Source: a virus
Virus record (IMG/VR): IMGVR_UViG_3300030116_004030
Coordinates: 1-29,485 of that record
Length of the DNA stretch: 29,485 bases
Reading direction: 5' to 3' (one strand)
The position numbers and the translations under genes are program-made. The stretch's first letter is position 1. Every line of letters starts with the position of its first letter. Positions 1-7,033 of this stretch are shown one piece after another. The notes under the pieces were generated by a model, which worked only from the letters and a program-made list of their open reading frames with translations, ran no database searches and was not told where the DNA came from.

Positions 1-2121
1 TGAATCAAAAGTTGTCCCAGCATTAACACTTATTTTATTGCCAAATTCTGCACCACTACTGCTTATTACTAATGAATCAGAACCAGAATTAGCATTTATT
101 TTTAATATAGTTTGTGAATTTGTTTGGTCCTTAATACTAAACTTTCCAAGATTAGTTTGTAATCTAAAATCTTGATTATCATCACTATCAACAATTGATA
201 TTTGATTATTAGTAGCTGTAAAAAATCCTTTTGTAGCATTAATATTACCAGCAAAGGTCGCATTGTTACCAGAAATAGCTATTGGTGCATCTGTTAGTGT
301 GTCGCTATCTGACCACATTACAACATCGTTAGCTGTTCCTGAACCATCTACTAATCCACCATCTGTTTCAATTATATTGCCACTCGAATCTACAGCTAAG
401 TTTTTTGCAATAGTACCTGTTTTATTTCCTGAGCCATAAGCATTAAGTTTTATGCCACCACCACCAATAACTGTAAAATAATCGGCAGCTAAACTTTCAG
501 AATGTATAACAAATTGATTTGCGCTATCACTGATATTCATCCTCCAATTACCCTGTCCACCAATAAATTGAATTTTGTTTGCAGTTCCATCACTTAATTC
601 AAGTTCACCTGTAATTGTAACTCCTGTGCTTGTTGTTTCAAACTTTTTAGAACCATAATGAAAAAGTTTTAATGAACCTGTTCCACCGTCTGCCATAAGA
701 TAAGTGGTAGTACCACCCAAACCATTATCTGATTCAATAAATACATCGCCATCATCTTGCTTATTAAAAATAAATAGATTACCAGTTTCATTTTCTATAA
801 AAGAATTTGCACCATCGTGATATATTCTTAAATCACTTCCAGTACCCATAAATATTTTAGATTTATCTGGAAAGTTAACAGCACCTAAAGTTGTAGTGCC
901 ATTCACTAAACTACCATCAAGTTTAAAATAAATAGCGACACCACCAGAACCATCATCACCTCTAAATATAATATCTGCATCATCAGTATTGTTTTGTATT
1001 GTTAAATTACCTGTAAAATTTGTAATTGTACCATGACTACCTGTATGTTCTAATCTTAAATCTTGATTTGTACCCAACCTTAATTCAATATTGTCATCTA
1101 ATTGAACATGCTGAACAAATCTGTTCATTACAGTACTGCCATCCAAAAAGTAATAATTTGCAAGTCCACCTGAACCATCATCAGATTTAAAAAATATATC
1201 TTTATCATTAGCATTGTTCTCAATTATAAGATTTCCTGTATAATTTTGAATATAAGCATCTGTGTTATTGTGGTATAATTTAAAATCTACATCAGTACCT
1301 AACTTTAGTTCTTTACTGTCTAATAAGCTGATATGACCAGCAAAAGTTGCAGCTTGTGTTGAACCATCTAAGGTTAATGTTAATGTATTACCAGTATTTA
1401 ATTTAAGAGTACCTGATGCTGTTATTTCACTATCTGTTCCTGTAATTAATCTTAAATCATAATCATCACTAAATGGTTTTTTTAAATCTATATGACCACC
1501 ACTAGGTCCACCAATCTCCATAAATCCATAACCACTTGCAGCTTGTATTTCAATATTACTATCAGTTTTTAAACTACCGATTATATCAACATTGCCATTA
1601 AAAACTCCTGTGGTTGCATCTAAAGCACCAATAACTAATTTACCTTTTGTGGTCCATGATGCTGTAGAAGATGGCTCAGAAGTGCCTAAACCTATATAAA
1701 ATTCAGGATTTGAAACACCACTTGATGCATCATAAAACATTCCAACATATTTTTCACCACTAGAATTAATAGTTCCATACCAACCTATGTCCATGGTATT
1801 AGCAACATTATCTTTGGCTAATTCCATCATATTATCACCAATAGCAACAACTGTGGAATCAACAATTGTTGTAGTACCATTAACAGTTAGATTACCACCT
1901 ACTATAAGGTTTGAACCAATTTTTGCTTCTCCAGATGTTTGCAATTGATATGTTGGTGTTACACCAATACCTATCTTTGTAGTGCTTAGAAAAATAGGGG
2001 AATCATTACCCAAGCCATCACCAACTCTTTTGGGTGTTCCTGTTAGATTATCGTTATCTCCGATCTTTAAAAGTGAATCATAAGTGTCCTGAACTCTTTT
2101 GCCAGTTAATGTAGTACCCAT
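1..2121 (-). CDS. Tail fibre / receptor-binding structural protein, partial (C-terminus cut by window edge)
   Basis: The frame is open for 707 codons from the ATG at 2121 to base 1, so the C-terminus lies outside the window. The N-terminus (MGTTLTGKRVQDTYDSLLKI) is followed by a Gly/Thr/Asn-rich beta-structured chain. The stretch near residues 90-115 (IGDNMMELAKDN...DIGWYGT) is of a kind I recall from tail fibres of marine metagenomic phages. Three repeats start near residues 271, 346 and 422. Each has an LxLGT/MGTGSD element, DLRIYHDG-like and TGNLxI elements, and, in the first two, DDGSGG. Such repeats usually build an elongated fibre shaft. The gene follows the holin and the small basic protein and has its own upstream promoter-like box. 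The host receptor and any C-terminal adhesin cannot be seen. Confidence 0.85.
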   Translation of the reverse strand, partial: MGTTLTGKRVQDTYDSLLKIGDNDNLTGTPKRVGDGLGNDSPIFLSTTKIGIGVTPTYQLQTSGEAKIGSNLIVGGNLTVNGTTTIVDSTVVAIGDNMMELAKDNVANTMDIGWYGTINSSGEKYVGMFYDASSGVSNPEFYIGLGTSEPSSTASWTTKGKLVIGALDATTGVFNGNVDIIGSLKTDSNIEIQAASGYGFMEIGGPSGGHIDLKKPFSDDYDLRLITGTDSEITASGTLKLNTGNTLTLTLDGSTQAATFAGHISLLDSKELKLGTDVDFKLYHNNTDAYIQNYTGNLIIENNANDKDIFFKSDDGSGGLANYYFLDGSTVMNRFVQHVQLDDNIELRLGTNQDLRLEHTGSHGTITNFTGNLTIQNNTDDADIIFRGDDGSGGVAIYFKLDGSLVNGTTTLGAVNFPDKSKIFMGTGSDLRIYHDGANSFIENETGNLFIFNKQDDGDVFIESDNGLGGTTTYLMADGGTGSLKLFHYGSKKFETTSTGVTITGELELSDGTANKIQFIGGQGNWRMNISDSANQFVIHSESLAADYFTVIGGGGIKLNAYGSGNKTGTIAKNLAVDSSGNIIETDGGLVDGSGTANDVVMWSDSDTLTDAPIAISGNNATFAGNINATKGFFTATNNQISIVDSDDNQDFRLQTNLGKFSIKDQTNSQTILKINANSGSDSLVISSSGAEFGNKISVNAGTTFDS

Positions 2122-2130
2122 AGAATTAAT

Positions 2131-2150
2131 TTACTACAAATTTACTAAAT
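2131..2150 (-). promoter_or_regulatory. Promoter-like box upstream of tail fibre
   Basis: The minus strand reads ATTTAGTAAATTTGTAGTAA and ends 10 bases before the fibre ATG. It contains TAAATTTG, which fits the Bacteroidota -7 element TAnnTTTG. The same extended box occurs upstream of the genes starting at 9253, 26982 and 29315. No convincing TTTG -33 element is visible. Confidence 0.45.
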
Positions 2151-2155
2151 AAAGG

Positions 2156-2287
2156 TTAGTTAGTTTTTCCCTGACCTATATACTTTTTTTTGTAACCAGT
2201 TTGACCTTGACTAGCATTTTTAGAATGGACACCTGGTCGCTTTTTTTTTGGTTTTGTGTAATGAATATAGATGCCTTTTTTAGCCAT
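2156..2287 (-). CDS. Small basic conserved phage protein (43 aa)
   Basis: The ATG at 2287 lies inside the last codons of the holin gene (8-base overlap, ATGGCTAA), which fixes the start. A longer reading would need a TTG codon inside the holin. The product is very basic: KPKKKRPGVHSKNASQ in the middle and YKKKYIGQGK at the end. I recall similar short Lys/Arg-rich proteins with the GVHSK and KKYxGQG motifs as a widespread conserved hypothetical family of marine phages. The function is unknown. Charge and size would suit nucleic-acid binding or a virion component, but this is a guess. Confidence 0.7.
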   Translation of the reverse strand: MAKKGIYIHYTKPKKKRPGVHSKNASQGQTGYKKKYIGQGKTN

Positions 2288-2747
2288 TGCCTTTAATAAT
2301 TTTACTTGCCTTTTCTGTTGATCTACCACCAAAATAAGCAAGAACAACAGCCATCATCACCTTTTCAAAAGTATCATTCCAATTATCATGAATTACAAAT
2401 GGAATGCTTTCTATGCTATCTAATATACCAGCAAAAGAAAAAACAACAATACACCATATTAATATCATAGGTCGAACATTTTTTGAAAGCCAAGAATCAG
2501 ATTTAGAATCAGCTTCCCATCTTGATGTGATTGCTTCCATCTCTTTATTTTGTTGCTCGTATATTAATGTTTGTAATTTAATTTTATCTTCTGTTGGAAT
2601 TTTTGCTTTTGTAATTTCAGCGATAGCATCTTTTGGTGATGTTACTCCATTTAAGACAGCACCTAATTGTGGTGATACTATACTTGCAGCACCAAATAAA
2701 AGTTTGCCAACTGTACTATCTTTGAATTTCTTTTTTAGTTTGCTCAT
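2280..2747 (-). CDS. Holin of the 3TM / GTA-holin type
   Basis: This 155-residue protein matches the pattern of Pfam GTA_holin_3TM (DUF3154). It has an N-terminal hydrophobic stretch around residues 15-35 and a central helical segment. The diagnostic element WEADSKSDSWLSKNVRPMIL (residues 77-96) follows, then a membrane segment (IWCIVVFSFAGIL) and a final hydrophobic stretch ending in VVLAYFGGRSTEKASK. Holins of this group permeabilise the inner membrane at the end of infection so that the endolysin can reach the cell wall. The M15 peptidase lies two genes upstream. The ATG overlaps the stop of the preceding 45-residue gene as ATGA. Confidence 0.85.
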   Translation of the reverse strand: MSKLKKKFKDSTVGKLLFGAASIVSPQLGAVLNGVTSPKDAIAEITKAKIPTEDKIKLQTLIYEQQNKEMEAITSRWEADSKSDSWLSKNVRPMILIWCIVVFSFAGILDSIESIPFVIHDNWNDTFEKVMMAVVLAYFGGRSTEKASKIIKGNG

Positions 2748-2881
2748 ATGTAAACTCTAAAATGTATTACCAAAATTAATAAATAAATATTTAATTCACT
2801 GTAATCTTGCTCACCATCAACAGGATAGTATTCAACTCCTAAGAGTAAACCATTTGGTATGGGAGCTACACCGAAATCCAT
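2744..2881 (-). CDS. Small conserved hypothetical protein of the lysis cluster (45 aa)
   Basis: A 45-codon frame begins MDFGVAPIPNGLLLGVEYYP and ends in a hydrophobic, beta-rich segment (ELNIYLLILVIHF). Its ATG overlaps the stop codon of the M15 peptidase gene (TAATG), and its TGA overlaps the ATG of the holin gene (ATGA). This coupling on both sides supports a real gene. Similar short proteins with a PxPxGxLxG start and a SELNIYLxLxxIH-like end are, as I recall, common in flavobacterial phages next to lysis genes. The function is unknown. Confidence 0.7.
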   Translation of the reverse strand: MDFGVAPIPNGLLLGVEYYPVDGEQDYSELNIYLLILVIHFRVYI

Positions 2882-3345
2882 TATGCATTTGTTATATCAA
2901 TATACTTTGTTTTACCATCATCTCTAACAGCTTTTAAAATCTTGTTACGATTTTTATCTTCACTAACATAACTGACATGAACCCAATCAGGATTTGATTC
3001 AGAACCAAACTCGTAAATCATTTGGTCAAAATCTAAATTTTCTTTTATCCATTCAAACATTTCTTTATTTGTTTTATGGCCATATATGTCATCTATATCC
3101 ATAGCTTGTCCCTTACAATGTTGCGATCTGGTAGAGCCACCTATTGCTTCATTTAAAGCTGATGATCTATAAAAAGAATTAATTTTAATTGGACCACCAA
3201 CCCATTCTCTAAGTGGTTCAAATACTTTTTCAGCAAGAACCTTCATGTTGTTTAGTGTATCACCATCAGGTGTATTGTCAATGCCTAATCTTAAAGCAGT
3301 AACCGATTTGGTAGCTTCTTTTTCTGAAATGTGTTTACTAATCAT
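2881..3345 (-). CDS. Endolysin-like peptidase M15 (D,D-carboxypeptidase / endopeptidase fold)
   Basis: This 154-residue protein has the peptidase M15 (M15_3) pattern. SFYRSSALNEAIGG comes first, then SQHCKGQAMDID with zinc ligands His76 and Asp83, then QMIYEF and WVHVSY with the third ligand His123. Members cut peptide cross-links of peptidoglycan. No signal peptide is visible, so holin-dependent release is likely, and a holin is encoded just downstream. All expected metal ligands are present and the length is normal for a single-domain phage M15 enzyme. The alternative is a virion-associated muralytic enzyme, but the position between lysis genes favours endolysin. Confidence 0.9.
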   Translation of the reverse strand: MISKHISEKEATKSVTALRLGIDNTPDGDTLNNMKVLAEKVFEPLREWVGGPIKINSFYRSSALNEAIGGSTRSQHCKGQAMDIDDIYGHKTNKEMFEWIKENLDFDQMIYEFGSESNPDWVHVSYVSEDKNRNKILKAVRDDGKTKYIDITNA

Positions 3346-3351
3346 AATCTA

Positions 3352-3705
3352 TTAATTTGATGTGGCCCTTCTTGTAAATTGCATTTTATACCTATTGATG
3401 TACTCTTGTATTTCATCAGGATCAACATCTAATTTGAAAGATAAATCTGCTGCCCATTGACCTCTAGGTTTTTGAGTTTTTGTATCGTATAAAATAATAG
3501 TAGGAACTGATTTGATTTGATTTTTTATAGCTGGTGGTTGATCCTCTAGCTTTACTTTAATTACCTCTACACCTTTTATTTGTCTTAAATATGGATAATC
3601 ATTATCAGAGTTCCATTTTGAATTGATGTGTAATAGTGTCATATCTTGTGCATTAACTGCATAGCTAACAAACAAAATGAATATTACATAAATTAAATGT
3701 TTCAT
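3352..3705 (-). CDS. Secreted thioredoxin-fold-like protein without CxxC
   Basis: The 117-residue product starts with a clear signal peptide (MKHLIYVIFILFVSYAVNAQ, likely cleaved after Ala19). The mature part looks like a thioredoxin fold: LLHINSKWN where the active-site strand and helix would start, then VEVIKVKLEDQPP and VPTIILYD with a cis-proline-like VPT. There is no cysteine at the expected CxxC position, so redox activity is unlikely. The gene sits between the M15 endolysin and small membrane proteins, and overlaps the upstream gene by 4 bases. A periplasmic role in lysis or superinfection control is possible. I recall similar proteins in flavobacterial phages, always uncharacterised. 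Confidence 0.65.
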   Translation of the reverse strand: MKHLIYVIFILFVSYAVNAQDMTLLHINSKWNSDNDYPYLRQIKGVEVIKVKLEDQPPAIKNQIKSVPTIILYDTKTQKPRGQWAADLSFKLDVDPDEIQEYINRYKMQFTRRATSN

Positions 3706-4010
3706 CTTTTATAAACTTTATCTTCTAATTCTTTTATTGATTCTTTATTATCTAAAATATCTTCTTTTAAAACCTCAGTAGATTTTTCTATTTGAATAAC
3801 ATTTGACCTTATTAATTCGTCCTTTAACTTGAACTCCATCTTTTGAACAAACTCATCACCACTAAAATTTTCTACTTGATTTCTTAATTCTTGTATATCA
3901 CCTTGTAGAGTAAACCACATACTAGCTAAAGATATAGCACCACCTACAATCATAGCTATTGTTTTAAGGTCAAGTTTTACTTCGGTATCTTCACTAATTT
4001 TTTTTGCCAT
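3702..4010 (-). CDS. Single-pass membrane protein with coiled coil (lysis cluster)
   Basis: This 102-residue protein has a short charged N-terminus (MAKKISEDTEVKLDLKT), one membrane segment at about residues 17-35 (IAMIVGGAISLASMWFTL) and a long charged helical tail with heptad-like spacing. This layout resembles inner-membrane spanin subunits or accessory holin proteins. No homology to a named family could be established by eye. It overlaps the genes on both sides, the upstream 52-residue membrane protein by 17 bases, so co-translation is likely. I recall the family as conserved in Bacteroidota phages, with unknown function. Confidence 0.6.
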   Translation of the reverse strand: MAKKISEDTEVKLDLKTIAMIVGGAISLASMWFTLQGDIQELRNQVENFSGDEFVQKMEFKLKDELIRSNVIQIEKSTEVLKEDILDNKESIKELEDKVYKR

Positions 4011-4152
4011 TTACTTTTTTTATTTTTAAAATTGTATAAACTATTGTCAAAACCAATAAACCTATTCTAAGTATATCAACAATGTAATCAGCCATTGAAA
4101 CTGCTATTGCTGTCGTATTCATAATATATATTTTTAAATCATTAAAATCCAT
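3994..4152 (-). CDS. Small membrane protein, holin-like (52 aa)
   Basis: A 52-codon frame from the ATG at 4152 starts MDFNDLKIYIMNTTAIAVSM and continues into a strong hydrophobic segment (ILRIGLLVLTIVYTILKI), then a basic end (KKVNGKKN). It fills the whole space between the tail completion gene and the 102-residue membrane protein, and overlaps the latter by 17 bases. One clear membrane helix, with a weaker one before it, and a positively charged end resemble small class II/III holins or lysis regulators. This could be a second holin or an antiholin beside the 3TM holin at 2280-2747. The function is inferred from position only. Confidence 0.65.
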   Translation of the reverse strand: MDFNDLKIYIMNTTAIAVSMADYIVDILRIGLLVLTIVYTILKIKKVNGKKN

Positions 4153-4155
4153 ATT

Positions 4156-4593
4156 TTAAACTTCTGCGACCTTATTACTCATTTCAAGTATTGCTCTAAA
4201 ATAGGTATGGTCAATTAAATCTTCTTGCAAATATCGTAAACTTTCATTAGTAGTAGAATACACTTTAAAATTGTTAGCGCTTAAATCAAAAGCAGAAGAA
4301 TTTTTGCTTATTAATAATTGCAAACAATCATCCATAATATCATTCATTGTCAGATCACCACCACTATCTGCACTAAATCTTGTAACTACTTCAACCCTTG
4401 TAATAATATCAGCGTTGTATTTTGTTTGATTGTCATCTATTTGAGATGTTGAAACACTATAAACTCTGATATATGGAAATGTAGCATCAGATGGAACTCT
4501 ATTATATACAGGTACATTGGAACCACCATGTGATACATTGCCACTTAAAGCATTGATTACTTTTAATCTTATAAATCTAGTTGCATCTTTCAC
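4156..4593 (-). CDS. Tail completion / tail terminator protein (DUF3168-like)
   Basis: The 145-residue product has VPVYNRVPSDATFPYIRVYS followed by alternating beta strands and a helix (DIMDDCLQLL). This is the usual pattern of DUF3168/gp17-type tail terminator proteins, which cap the tail tube and join it to the neck. It is the last gene of the neck block, directly after the gp10-like protein, where this family is normally found. The start is GTG (4593-4591), overlapping the TGA of the preceding gene as GTGA. No nearby ATG gives a better start. Confidence 0.75.
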   Translation of the reverse strand: MKDATRFIRLKVINALSGNVSHGGSNVPVYNRVPSDATFPYIRVYSVSTSQIDDNQTKYNADIITRVEVVTRFSADSGGDLTMNDIMDDCLQLLISKNSSAFDLSANNFKVYSTTNESLRYLQEDLIDHTYFRAILEMSNKVAEV

Positions 4594-5036
4594 AATAATT
4601 GTTTTAAATCTTTTTCTATACCATCTAACAATTTTTTAAATCCCTTCCTAACTGCTGGAAAGAAAAATGGTTGAGGTGGTATATTAATTTTTCTTTTACC
4701 TTTTCCTTTGTATAATCTTTTTATTGTTGCAGATGGAATACCCAATGATTCTGCTTCCGATGTATTTACTAATGAACCAGTACCAAATTCTTGATATGGT
4801 GCATATTTTACACCAGCAAATACTTCGGCTGTCATACCAACAACCTCAGAACCTATTGATCTGATCAAATCACCATTATCTCTAGGTGCATTTGCAACTG
4901 CATCATTTTCCATAAACTTTACAGCATGAGCAATGTTAGTTGATAATTTTCTAGGAGCTTCTTTTCTTAATAAAGAAATCTTGTTATTCAACCTTGTCAA
5001 ATCTCCAGGATCAATCTTAATATCAACATTTTTCAT
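4590..5036 (-). CDS. HK97 gp10-like neck protein
   Basis: This 148-residue protein carries the HK97-gp10 family signature: an N-terminal helical part, NAPRDNGDLIRSI (residues about 54-66), AEVFAGVKYAPYQEFGTGS, and a C-terminal PPQPFFFPAVRKGF motif. Family members sit at the head-tail interface and help join the tail. The gene overlaps both neighbours by 4 bases, so the neck genes are translationally coupled. The family length (130-160) fits. Confidence 0.85.
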   Translation of the reverse strand: MKNVDIKIDPGDLTRLNNKISLLRKEAPRKLSTNIAHAVKFMENDAVANAPRDNGDLIRSIGSEVVGMTAEVFAGVKYAPYQEFGTGSLVNTSEAESLGIPSATIKRLYKGKGKRKINIPPQPFFFPAVRKGFKKLLDGIEKDLKQLL

Positions 5037-5362
5037 ATAATTCTAGTTGCTATAATTTTAGTATAATATTTAGGATCATCATCATAAACTTCATTGATTC
5101 TATAATTATTAACATTACCTTCTATTTGTAATATACTAGTTCTATTATTAATACTGTCAAATGCTTTCTTTCTGCATAGTATTTCAATTCTACTAACCCA
5201 ACTTCTTTTACCATCTTCAGATTTTATTTCACCACTTGTTTGAGTTATGTTTGCCCATATCGTTTTGTTTGTACTTACTGAATCACTATAACCACCATAA
5301 CCATCCGATGATTTACTAACTGATTTTATAATTAATCTTCTGTCTAGTTTTCCAGCATCCAT
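5033..5362 (-). CDS. Head closure / head-tail joining protein (SPP1 gp16-like)
   Basis: The 109-residue product opens MDAGKLDRRLIIKSVSKSSD and has GYGGYSDSVSTNKTIWANI, the standard start of the phage head-tail joining family (PF05521). It continues with the beta-barrel pattern of that family. These proteins form the stopper ring under the portal adaptor. It sits between the gp6-like adaptor and the gp10-like protein, which is the canonical order, and shares bases with both. Confidence 0.85.
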   Translation of the reverse strand: MDAGKLDRRLIIKSVSKSSDGYGGYSDSVSTNKTIWANITQTSGEIKSEDGKRSWVSRIEILCRKKAFDSINNRTSILQIEGNVNNYRINEVYDDDPKYYTKIIATRII

Positions 5363-5871
5363 TATACAAACATACTTTTAAAAGAACTCAAAATATTTTT
5401 TACTTCTGTAGGTACAGTAGCTACAATAGTTCCAGAGACAAAATCACTTCTATTATCATAATATGTTGATGTTAATTGTAATATAGCTTGTTTTAGTAAA
5501 GAATCATCTAATCCTGTTGTTACATATACAACAGTAACCTTTTCTGCTGGACCATCATCTAATTCAACAGTTTCTTTATCCAAACCAACATTAGTATGTG
5601 TAACAGCAGAACCATCAGCATGAATGCTAGAAATACTTGCTACAGGGCCAAATGGCAAATCAAATAAACCATTTGTGTTATCCATGTAATAAGATCGGTT
5701 CTTTGCAACAATATCCCTTGATATATAGTTTTCGCACCATATTCTTGCTTGTGTGATTTGTCTTGCAATTAATGCATCATCACTAGCTGTATCTATTCTA
5801 GCATAATCTTTGAAATCTTGTGTTGTTACAATCTCTGAACCTGTCGTTGAATTAATCTTTACTTGTCGCAT
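5362..5871 (-). CDS. Head-tail connector, gp6-like adaptor
   Basis: This 169-residue protein has the gp6/gp15-type adaptor pattern. VTTQDFKDYARIDTASDDAL is followed by helices with ARIWCENYISRDI. A beta part comes next (NGLFDLPFGPVASISSI), then a C-terminal helical segment with LTSTYYDNRSD. Adaptor rings of this type attach to the portal and start the neck. The N-terminal frame overlaps the end of the preceding 68-residue gene by 20 bases. Downstream it meets the head closure gene. Confidence 0.85.
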   Translation of the reverse strand: MRQVKINSTTGSEIVTTQDFKDYARIDTASDDALIARQITQARIWCENYISRDIVAKNRSYYMDNTNGLFDLPFGPVASISSIHADGSAVTHTNVGLDKETVELDDGPAEKVTVVYVTTGLDDSLLKQAILQLTSTYYDNRSDFVSGTIVATVPTEVKNILSSFKSMFV

Positions 5872-6058
5872 CTTTTGTTTCTTTAGAATCTAATTTCATT
5901 TCTTTAGTTTCTTTTTTTTGTTTTACTTCTTTCTTAATTGGCTCAACCCATCCTTTTTTAATCATGCCATGTACATTAGCATCAGCCATATCCATAACAT
6001 CACCAGGATTGATTATTATATTACCATCTTTAAGTTGGATTTTTGCTTTTACCTTCAT
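5852..6058 (-). CDS. Small head-region protein with Lys/Glu-rich tail (68 aa)
   Basis: The N-terminal 40 residues (KAKIQLKDGNIIINPGDVMD ... MIKKGWVEPI) look like the small domain often encoded between the major capsid and adaptor genes of HK97-type phages (DUF7210-like: beta strands, a GD turn and a final GWVE). The remaining 25 residues are a low-complexity Lys/Glu/Thr tail. It is the first gene after the terminator at 6080-6115 and overlaps the adaptor gene by 20 bases. The function is unknown, possibly a minor head or connector component. Confidence 0.6.
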   Translation of the reverse strand: MKVKAKIQLKDGNIIINPGDVMDMADANVHGMIKKGWVEPIKKEVKQKKETKEMKLDSKETKDATSKD

Positions 6059-6079
6059 AATAAAATTTTATGTAAAGAT

Positions 6080-6115
6080 AAAAAAAAAGCAACACTCGAA
6101 TTTTCAAATGTTGCT
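6080..6115 (-). terminator. Rho-independent terminator after the PD-(D/E)XK gene
   Basis: On the minus strand AGCAACATTTG pairs with CGAGTGTTGCT (11 pairs including two G-U) around a short A/T loop. A run of nine T follows. It begins 13 bases after the stop codon of the 124-residue endonuclease gene and precedes the neck gene at 6058. Confidence 0.8.
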
Positions 6116-6128
6116 TCTTAAGAGCTAT

Positions 6129-6503
6129 TTACGAAATCAATGCAAAGTTATTAAAATTTTCTTTATACTGATTATAGATGGATAATCTCAAGGATTTTTG
6201 ACCTTCATTTTTGACTATAAAAAATCCATTAAATTCTTCTGACCATAGAGCAAAGTAATCTACAAGGTGTGATGGATAGCTTGGTGATCCACTTCTTTTT
6301 AAAACAATTTGGATACTACGACCATGTTTATATCTATCAGCACCTAAGTATTTTACTTGAACCTTATACAACTTACCATCCTTTTCCAATATACAATCAT
6401 ACATTGAAGAATCTAGTAATGGAACTGAAACATTGTATCCTTCTTTTATGGCTGTTGTTGCAAAGTGATATTCAGCAAAGCATCCTTTCTGATTACCATT
6501 CAT
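6129..6503 (-). CDS. PD-(D/E)XK endonuclease (PDDEXK_5 / I-Ssp6803I-like), probable moron
   Basis: The 124-residue product starts MNGNQKGCFAEYHFATTAIK. It shows the core of the PF11645 family: Glu11 in the first helix (KGCFAEYHFA), Asp36 after the first strand pair (MYDCILE), then YKVQVKY with Gln49 and Lys51. All expected catalytic positions are present. The family includes the group I intron homing enzyme I-Ssp6803I as well as free-standing nucleases. There is no intron or interrupted gene nearby. The gene is alone between two terminators (6080-6115 and 6518-6550) inside the otherwise continuous head-to-neck cluster, so it looks like an inserted accessory gene. Its biological role is unknown; selfish homing, exclusion of rival phages or DNA processing are all possible. 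Confidence 0.75.
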   Translation of the reverse strand: MNGNQKGCFAEYHFATTAIKEGYNVSVPLLDSSMYDCILEKDGKLYKVQVKYLGADRYKHGRSIQIVLKRSGSPSYPSHLVDYFALWSEEFNGFFIVKNEGQKSLRLSIYNQYKENFNNFALIS

Positions 6504-6517
6504 GCCATATAAAATAC

Positions 6518-6550
6518 AAAAAAAACCAGATATGTTATATACCTGGTTTT
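6518..6550 (-). terminator. Rho-independent terminator upstream of the endonuclease gene
   Basis: On the minus strand AAAACCAG pairs with CTGGTTTT around a 13-base A/T-rich loop, followed by a T run. It lies downstream of the 47-residue gene that ends at 6581. Confidence 0.7.
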
Positions 6551-6580
6551 GTTGGTCAGAAAAATAAAAACAACTAACTA

Positions 6581-6724
6581 CTATGAAAACAGAATTTCTG
6601 ACTTTACAATTTTTTTTATGTCTTTTAATTTGCTATATAGTTGTAGCTTTTTGGTAGCTGGTATTTGTTTCCAAACATCTCTACCAATTATTGCATCTAT
6701 CATATCTTCTTCATTCATTATCAT
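6581..6724 (-). CDS. Small helical protein of the accessory island (47 aa)
   Basis: The frame from the ATG at 6724 begins MIMNEEDMIDAIIGRDVWKQ and continues with a charged, likely helical stretch (KKLQLYSKLKDIKKIVKSE). Another ATG two codons later (6718) is an equally possible start. It overlaps the stop of the upstream 50-residue membrane protein by 14 bases, which supports translation coupling, and ends before the terminator at 6518-6550. I recognise no family. Confidence 0.5.
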   Translation of the reverse strand: MIMNEEDMIDAIIGRDVWKQIPATKKLQLYSKLKDIKKIVKSEILFS

Positions 6725-6863
6725 AATCTACATTTTTAAATACAGCAATGCTTAATATTAACAAGAATGGTCCTGTAATAAAATCACTTACAACTAAAAC
6801 CGATCTAATTGCTAATAGTAATAGAAGGGAACCTAATCCTAATCTGATATGCTTTTTTTTCAT
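6711..6863 (-). CDS. Two-helix membrane mini-protein of the accessory island (50 aa)
   Basis: The frame starts MKKKHIRLGLGSLLLLLAIR and has two hydrophobic stretches: LGLGSLLLLLAI and, after VSD, FITGPFLLILSIAVF. It ends in an acidic tail (NVDYDNE). A positively charged start with two short membrane helices is typical of very small phage membrane proteins. The stop overlaps the start region of the 47-residue gene. No family is recognised. Membrane mini-proteins in moron islands often act in superinfection exclusion or as toxins, but nothing here proves this. Confidence 0.5.
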   Translation of the reverse strand: MKKKHIRLGLGSLLLLLAIRSVLVVSDFITGPFLLILSIAVFKNVDYDNE

Positions 6864-7033
6864 TTCTATTTCTTTTTAATTTGCCAAGCTCTTTTGCTTT
6901 TTTTATGTAATGATTAAATCTTATTCTACTGCTCATTACTAAAATCTTATCATTAATATCATTGCACAACCCCAAATAAACATAACAATCAATGCATCAA
7001 TTAATAATTTTTTTATTTTATTTTTCATAATTA
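6864..7033 (-). other. Gene-poor stretch with two apparently broken small frames
   Basis: No intact gene longer than 20 codons was found here. An ATG at 6935 opens a 19-codon frame that stops at 6876. With one more A in the run at 6898-6903 it would continue as a longer Lys-rich product. An ATG at 7028 opens ATG AAA AAA and stops at once. With one A fewer it would read on through a hydrophobic segment (LLIDALIVMFIWG). Both breaks are at homopolymers, so they may be decay or assembly errors. Confidence 0.35.

Noticed and set aside
2404-2760. 118-codon plus-strand open frame opposite the holin gene
   Set aside because: It lies antisense to a well-supported holin gene, has no recognisable motif or start context, and all other genes are on the minus strand.
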